Made by a program: the position numbers and the translations under genes. Below the pieces are notes generated by a model. It did no database searches and was not told where the DNA came from. It saw only the letters and a program-made list of their open reading frames with translations. Positions 40,446 through 44,790 of a stretch of 44,790 bases of DNA are shown in pieces; within the stretch, counting starts at the first letter, position 1; each line of letters starts with the position of its first letter. This DNA comes from Spirochaetaceae bacterium (GTDB lineage Bacteria; Spirochaetota; Spirochaetia; SZUA-6; Bin103): the NCBI GenBank assembly GCA_026710565.1, contig JAPOQV010000655.1:1-44790 (forward strand). Reading direction: 5' to 3'.

Positions 40446-41591
40446 CTACCGGCTTCCGTAGGGATCGGCGGCGTCGCGGATTCCGTCGCCGAGCAGGTTG
40501 AACGCCAGCACCACCAGAATCACGCACACGCACGGCAGCAGGATCCACGGCGTGATGGCGATGGCATATACGTTCTGCGCGTCCCGCAGCAGCACGCCCC
40601 AACTGATGGTCGGCGCCTGCAGGCCGAGGCCGAGGAAGCTGAGTGCGGTCTCGCCCAGGATCATCCCCGGTATCGACAGCGTGAGCGAAGCGATGATGTA
40701 GCTGTAGAACGAGGGCAGCATGTGGATGAACACGATCTGCAGGTTGTTGCGGCCCATAAGCTCTGCGGCGGTGACGAAGTCCTCCGTGCGCAGGCTCAGG
40801 AACCTGCCGCGCACGATGCGCGCCAGTCCCGTCCAGCCGATGATCGACAGGATGATCGTGATCAGCAGGTAGTTCTGCAATTGCGACCAGTCGCGCGGCA
40901 GCGCCGCGCTCAATGCCATCCACAGCGGAAGCTGCGGAATCGACAGCAGAATCTCGATGGCGCGCTGCACGATGTTGTCGACGACGCCTCCCAGATACCC
41001 GGCGATGCCACCGATCAGGATCCCGAGAAAGAAGCTGATGGCCACGCCGAACAATCCGATGGAGAGCGAGATCCTGCTGCCGTACAGGATGCGGCTGTAG
41101 AGATCGCGGCCGAGCCGGTCGCAACCCAGCAGGTGAAAGGGTACGCCGGCACGTTCCGGTCCGAAGAAATGACGGTCGAGCGTGAGCCCGAAGAGCCGGT
41201 ACTCGAATCCCTTCGCGAACAGCACCAGCCTGGTCTCTTCTTCGATGATGTTGCTGAACTCGACCTCGAAGGTGTCCGGGTTCATGGCCTTGCGGAAGGG
41301 ATAGACAACCGGGATCGGCGAGAACCTGCCGGCGTGGTCGACGAAGTGGATTCCCTGCGGGGGCGCCTCCCGGTAGTCCGCGTTCTTCTCGTTGGGATCG
41401 TGCACGGCGAAGAACGGCGCCAGCAGTGCGAGCAGGTAGAACACCGCCAGGACGAACAGGGATACCACGGCCGGCTTGTGCTTGCGAAAGCGGATGAGGA
41501 TCAGTTTCCACTGTGACGACGTGTACAGGTCGTCGAGCTCCTGGCCGTCCTCGACGCCCCTGCCGCCGCCTGCCTCGATCGCTGTCGCCAC
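40446..41591 (-). CDS. dppC: ABC importer permease, DppC/OppC type with long extracytoplasmic insertion
   Basis: A 381-residue permease from GTG 41591. TM1 is at about 43-62 (VVSLFVLAVFYLLALLAPFF). About 110 extra residues follow before the core motif GCDRLGRDLYSRILYGSRIS; ordinary DppC proteins of about 300 residues have far fewer. Such an enlarged loop is also known in YejE-like subunits. The remaining five helices and the EAA loop (FVTAAELMGRNNLQIVFIHM) are normal. The start lies one base after the dppB-like stop. The insertion may contact the binding protein. Confidence 0.92.
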   Translation of the reverse strand: MATAIEAGGGRGVEDGQELDDLYTSSQWKLILIRFRKHKPAVVSLFVLAVFYLLALLAPFFAVHDPNEKNADYREAPPQGIHFVDHAGRFSPIPVVYPFRKAMNPDTFEVEFSNIIEEETRLVLFAKGFEYRLFGLTLDRHFFGPERAGVPFHLLGCDRLGRDLYSRILYGSRISLSIGLFGVAISFFLGILIGGIAGYLGGVVDNIVQRAIEILLSIPQLPLWMALSAALPRDWSQLQNYLLITIILSIIGWTGLARIVRGRFLSLRTEDFVTAAELMGRNNLQIVFIHMLPSFYSYIIASLTLSIPGMILGETALSFLGLGLQAPTISWGVLLRDAQNVYAIAITPWILLPCVCVILVVLAFNLLGDGIRDAADPYGSR

Positions 41592-41592
41592 C

Positions 41593-42576
41593 TTAGAAGA
41601 ACCGTACCCTTGGATCGATGGCCGCCAGCAGCAGGTCGGAGAAGAACGTGCCGATCACGGTCAGCGCGCTGAGCAGCATGATGAAGCTCCCGGCCAGGTA
41701 CATGTCCTGGGTCAGCAGCGCCTGCAGCAGCAGCGGGCCGGTGGTGGGCATGTTCATCACCACGGAGATGATCGCCGAGAACGAGATCAGGCCCGGCAGG
41801 ATGTAGGCGAACGAGCTGATGAAGGGGTTGAGCGCGATCCGCATCGGGTATTTCATGACCACCTTGCGGTAGGAGACTCCCTTGGAACGGGCGGTGATCA
41901 TGTACGGCTTCTTGAGCTCGTCCAGCAGGTTGGCCCGCAAGGTGCGGATCAGACCGGCGGTACCGGAGATGGCGATGATGAAGCCCGGCAGCCAGACGTG
42001 CTTGAGCAGGTCCAGGGCCTTCCCGAAGCTCCAGGGGGCATCTTCGTACGCGGGCGAGAAGAGCCCGCCGACGTCCAGTCCGAACGTGTTCCACGCGACG
42101 TACATCAGCACCAGCGCGAGCATGAAGCTCGGCACCGAAACGCCGGCCAGGCCGAGAATGGTGAACGTGTAGTCGCCGAGCGAATGCTGCCGGAGCGCGG
42201 AGTAGACGCCGATCGGAAGTGAGATCATCCAGGTCAGGATCAGCGACGACGTGCTCAGCGCAATGGTGAGCAGCAGCCGCTCCCAAATGAGGGTATTGAC
42301 GTTGGCTCTCCACTCGAAGGAGTACCCCATGTCGCCCTGCATGAAGTTGGTTATCCAGATCAGGTACTGCTCGAACAGCGTCTTGTCGAGCCCGAACCTG
42401 ATGCGGTAGCGCTCCAGCATCGCCTCCTCGACCGGATAGCCGCTTTCCTCAAGATTGATGGCAAGCGTGGTCAGATAGTCGCCCGGTGGAAGCTGAATCA
42501 CGACGAAGCTGATGATCGATATGATCCACAATGTGACGATCATCAGGAGAACTCGTCGTAACGTATACTGAAACAT
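41593..42576 (-). CDS. dppB: ABC importer permease, DppB/OppB type
   Basis: A 327-residue permease from ATG 42576 (FQYTLRRVLLMIVTLWIIS is the usual start). The core has the family FGLDKTLFEQYLIWITNFM block, the EAA loop region (DELKKPYMITARSKGVSYRK), and the C-terminal helix before AAIDPRVRFF. First gene of the four-gene minus-strand operon; the binding protein is divergent, 194 bases away, and likely shares regulation. Confidence 0.93.
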   Translation of the reverse strand: MFQYTLRRVLLMIVTLWIISIISFVVIQLPPGDYLTTLAINLEESGYPVEEAMLERYRIRFGLDKTLFEQYLIWITNFMQGDMGYSFEWRANVNTLIWERLLLTIALSTSSLILTWMISLPIGVYSALRQHSLGDYTFTILGLAGVSVPSFMLALVLMYVAWNTFGLDVGGLFSPAYEDAPWSFGKALDLLKHVWLPGFIIAISGTAGLIRTLRANLLDELKKPYMITARSKGVSYRKVVMKYPMRIALNPFISSFAYILPGLISFSAIISVVMNMPTTGPLLLQALLTQDMYLAGSFIMLLSALTVIGTFFSDLLLAAIDPRVRFF

Positions 42577-42689
42577 TCTGCGAGCGCCCGGCCGCGGAGC
42601 GGGATGCAAAGATCATAGCGATCGCGCGGCGGCGTGTCATCCGCTCATCACCGCCGCGACCCGGAAGCTCGCGCGGATGGCGGGGCGCA

Positions 42690-42718
42690 TTGACGGCGGG
42701 CCGGGGGCCGGCTACACT
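42690..42718 (+). promoter_or_regulatory. Sigma-70-type promoter of the binding-protein gene
   Basis: TTGACG (42690-42695) and TACACT (42713-42718) are 17 bases apart, each matching five or four of six consensus positions. Transcription would begin near 42725, leaving a leader of about 45 bases with AGGAGG at 42760-42765. The divergent gap 42577-42689 holds no other clear signal. Confidence 0.7.
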
Positions 42719-42770
42719 CGCGGGCGGATTTAATCGACATCCGGTACCCGTCGCCGTTCAGGAGGAACTC

Positions 42771-44717
42771 ATGAAGAGAGCGCTGTTGGCACTCGGTCTG
42801 TGCCTCGTCTCCGTCGCGTATGCGACCGCCATCCCGACGACCTGGCTGGAAGCGCGCACCGCGTCTCAACTCGGGATCACCAGCTTCAACGAGGCGCCGA
42901 TGCTCGCGGCGCTGGTGGCATCAGGCGATCTGCCGCCGGTGACCGAGCGGCTGCCCGACGACCCGCTGGTGCTGGAGCCGCTTGACGAGATCGGCACCTA
43001 CGGGGGCACCATCAGCGCCTCCAACACCGGCGGCTGGTCGGACCTGGGCCACGTCCGGCTCTCCTACCTGTTCACCACCGACCCGAGCTGCTCCGCGGTC
43101 ATTCCCGACATCGCCAAGGGCTACGAGCTCTCCGAGGACGGCACCGAGCTGACCATCTACCTGCGCGAAGGCATGAAGTGGTCGGACGGCGCGCCGCTGA
43201 CCGCGGACGACGTCATGTACTTCTACAACGACGTGATGCTCAACGATGAGATCAACCACTGGGTGCGCTTCGTGTGGACCATCGGCGGCGAGCTGGCGAC
43301 CTTCGAGAAGATCGACGACTACGCGTTCCGCATCAAGATGGCCATTCCCTATCGCCCGGTGCTGTCGATGATCAACCACTGGTACACCCTGCCCAGCTTC
43401 TTCATGATGCCCAGCCACTTCGCAAAACAGTTCCACATCGACCACAACCCCAAGGCCGACGAGCTGGCCAAGGAGCTCGGTCACGAGAACTGGGTCGACG
43501 CCCATTCGAAGGAACTGAACGTGTTCCCGAACGTGGACGCGCTGAAGAACGTCCCCACCCTCGGCACGTGGGTCATGGAGACCGACGTTCAACTCAAGAA
43601 GACGTTCGCCAGGAATCCGTACTACCACGTCGTGGACACGGCCGGTAATCAGCTCCCGTACATCGATCGCGTGGTGGTCAACATCGTCAGCGATCAGCAG
43701 GTGACGATTCTCGATGCCCTGCAGGGCAAGTCCGACGTAGCCGGCCGGCTGCTCAAGCAGTCGGAGATGCAGCTCTACAAGAGAGGCGAGCAGCAGGGCG
43801 ACTACGAGCTGCGCAACTGGCAGCGCATCTACGCGGCGGATCCCGGCCTGACCTTCAACCAGAACCACGACGACCCGGCCAAGCGGGCCGTGTTCGGCGA
43901 CGTCAGGTTCCGCCAGGCCATGTCCGTGGCGCTGAACCGCGAGGAGATGAACGAGTTCCTGTTCCTGGGCATGGGGGTGCCGCAGCAGGCCACCATCCAC
44001 TACGGCGCGTCGTTCTACGATCCGGCGTGGGCGACGAACTTCGCCGAGCACGACCCCGACCGCGCCCGCGCGTTGCTCGACGAGATGGGCCTCGGCACGA
44101 ACGACGACGGCTACCGGACGATGGCTGACGGCGAGGTTCTGCAGATCAACATGGACGTGGACGAGACCAACAGCGACTCCGCGGAGCTGATCCGCGACTA
44201 CTGGGAAGCGGTGGGCGTCCGGGTCGACCTGAAGACCGTGTCGGGCGAGCTGATCAGCCAGCGGATCCAGGCCAACGACTTCGACGTGCGCGTGTCACGC
44301 ATCGACCGCATGCTGGAGCTGCGCTCCTACATCCCCAACTCCACGCCGTTCGACATCACCTCCAGCGTGTGGGGGCAGAAGTGGGGCGAGTGGTTCCAGT
44401 GGAACACCTGGGACCAGGGCGGCAGGATCGGTCCCGAGCCGCCGGCCGGCGAGGAGCCGCCGGACGACGTCAAGGCCTACTACGAGTCGTACATCAACTC
44501 GCTGGAGGCGGTGAGCGACGAGGAGTATCGGCGCTACCGCGCCGAGGTCTGGCAGTTCTTCTCGGACAATCTGCCGGTGATCGGCACGGTGGCGTGGCCG
44601 GTGGCGCCGGTGATCGTCAGCAACCGTCTCGAGAACGTGCTGGAGACCGCGATCTTCTCCGACGACCTGAGCTGGTTCAAGGTGTCGCAGCCGGCGCAGT
44701 GGTTCTTGAACGGATAG
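42771..44717 (+). CDS. Extracellular solute-binding protein family 5 (peptide/oligosaccharide)
   Basis: A 648-residue exported protein, longer than most family 5 members (about 520-560). The signal peptide is MKRALLALGLCLVSVAYATA with no lipobox. Family 5 landmarks include the early EIGTYGGTISASNTGGW, LREGMKWSDGAPLTADDVMYFYND, and RFRQAMSVALNREEMNEFLF. The start ATG has AGGAGG five bases upstream. It would feed the dppBCDF-like importer encoded on the other strand. The C-terminus is rich in Trp and ends at a TAG that lies in a 16-base tandem duplication. Confidence 0.93.
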   Translation: MKRALLALGLCLVSVAYATAIPTTWLEARTASQLGITSFNEAPMLAALVASGDLPPVTERLPDDPLVLEPLDEIGTYGGTISASNTGGWSDLGHVRLSYLFTTDPSCSAVIPDIAKGYELSEDGTELTIYLREGMKWSDGAPLTADDVMYFYNDVMLNDEINHWVRFVWTIGGELATFEKIDDYAFRIKMAIPYRPVLSMINHWYTLPSFFMMPSHFAKQFHIDHNPKADELAKELGHENWVDAHSKELNVFPNVDALKNVPTLGTWVMETDVQLKKTFARNPYYHVVDTAGNQLPYIDRVVVNIVSDQQVTILDALQGKSDVAGRLLKQSEMQLYKRGEQQGDYELRNWQRIYAADPGLTFNQNHDDPAKRAVFGDVRFRQAMSVALNREEMNEFLFLGMGVPQQATIHYGASFYDPAWATNFAEHDPDRARALLDEMGLGTNDDGYRTMADGEVLQINMDVDETNSDSAELIRDYWEAVGVRVDLKTVSGELISQRIQANDFDVRVSRIDRMLELRSYIPNSTPFDITSSVWGQKWGEWFQWNTWDQGGRIGPEPPAGEEPPDDVKAYYESYINSLEAVSDEEYRRYRAEVWQFFSDNLPVIGTVAWPVAPVIVSNRLENVLETAIFSDDLSWFKVSQPAQWFLNG

Positions 44718-44732
44718 GTTCCTGAACGGATA
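44701..44732. repeat. 16-base tandem duplication spanning a stop codon
   Basis: GGTTCTTGAACGGATA (44701-44716) is repeated at 44717-44732 with one change (T to C). The binding-protein stop TAG spans the junction at 44715-44717. Confidence 0.85.
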
Positions 44733-44759
44733 GCCGCCTCCCGAGCCATGCAGCCCCTG

Positions 44760-44785
44760 GGGGCGCCCGCCATACGGGCGTCCCC
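44760..44785 (+). terminator. Candidate terminator hairpin at the window end
   Basis: GGGG (44760-44763) and CGCCCG (44764-44769) pair with CGGGCG (44775-44780) and CCCC (44782-44785), with a CCATA loop and one bulged T. The window ends five bases later, so a T-tract cannot be checked. Confidence 0.5.
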
Positions 44786-44790
44786 GGCTC

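Noticed and set aside
1..44790. tRNA, rRNA, CRISPR array, integrase or insertion sequence
   Set aside because: No tRNA fold, rRNA segment, spacer array, transposase, integrase or att-type repeat was seen on either strand.

Overview
This is a high-GC bacterial window (about two thirds G+C in most genes) with tightly packed operons, many GTG/TTG starts, and 4-base ATGA/GTGA/TTGA overlaps. The content is typical of a heterotroph that scavenges plant or algal glycans. It carries a carbohydrate ABC transporter with LplB-type permeases, an L-rhamnose mutarotase-like protein, two Gfo/Idh/MocA oxidoreductases, an enolase-superfamily sugar-acid dehydratase candidate, a glycosidase-like TIM-barrel protein, FG-GAP beta-propellers and a Dpp/Opp-type importer. 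This mix is common in uncultivated high-GC Spirochaetota and in Chloroflexota, Planctomycetota or Latescibacterota-like genomes. I favour Spirochaetota weakly. No rRNA, tRNA or other phylogenetic marker is present to settle it.

Layout, left to right. 1-2240: MetE-like protein (cut by the window edge), rhamnose mutarotase-like protein and S51 peptidase, on the plus strand. 2189-5062: M16 zinc protease on the minus strand. 5172-7337: two VapBC modules flanking an unknown gene. 7565-11306: two sugar ABC permeases and their binding protein, closed by a strong terminator. 11380-15186: two FG-GAP propeller proteins, the second with a cytochrome c heme site, and a membrane-anchored unknown. 15273-16412: Fic protein. 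16421-21251: minus-strand four-gene sugar catabolic operon. 21318-22304: gene graveyard with a Fic relic and a Schlafen/AlbA_2 relic. 22338-24677: amidohydrolase-aminotransferase fusion. 24756-25478: MORN-repeat protein. 25721-27258: Gfo/Idh and HD phosphohydrolase. 27314-27997: cysteine-cluster protein. 28061-30325: lower-GC three-gene cassette ending in a ComEC-like metallo-beta-lactamase-fold hydrolase. 30322-34075: heterodimeric ABC exporter. 34059-35707: radical SAM protein and PurN. 35823-38426: a third VapBC overlapping a propeller protein. 38441-42576: dppBCDF-type operon. 42771-44717: divergent peptide/oligosaccharide-binding protein.

The best candidate for an undescribed system is the cassette at 28061-30325. 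Its genes are mutually overlapping, its composition differs from its neighbours, and it has its own plausible promoter. It consists of an unknown protein with a possible remote TIGR04255 resemblance, a small unknown protein with a disordered N-terminus, and a Rec2/ComEC-like hydrolase, and it joins the ABC exporter through a GTGA overlap. Secondary leads are the amidohydrolase-aminotransferase fusion, the twin seven-motif propellers with one heme domain, and two toxin genes that run directly into unrelated large genes.
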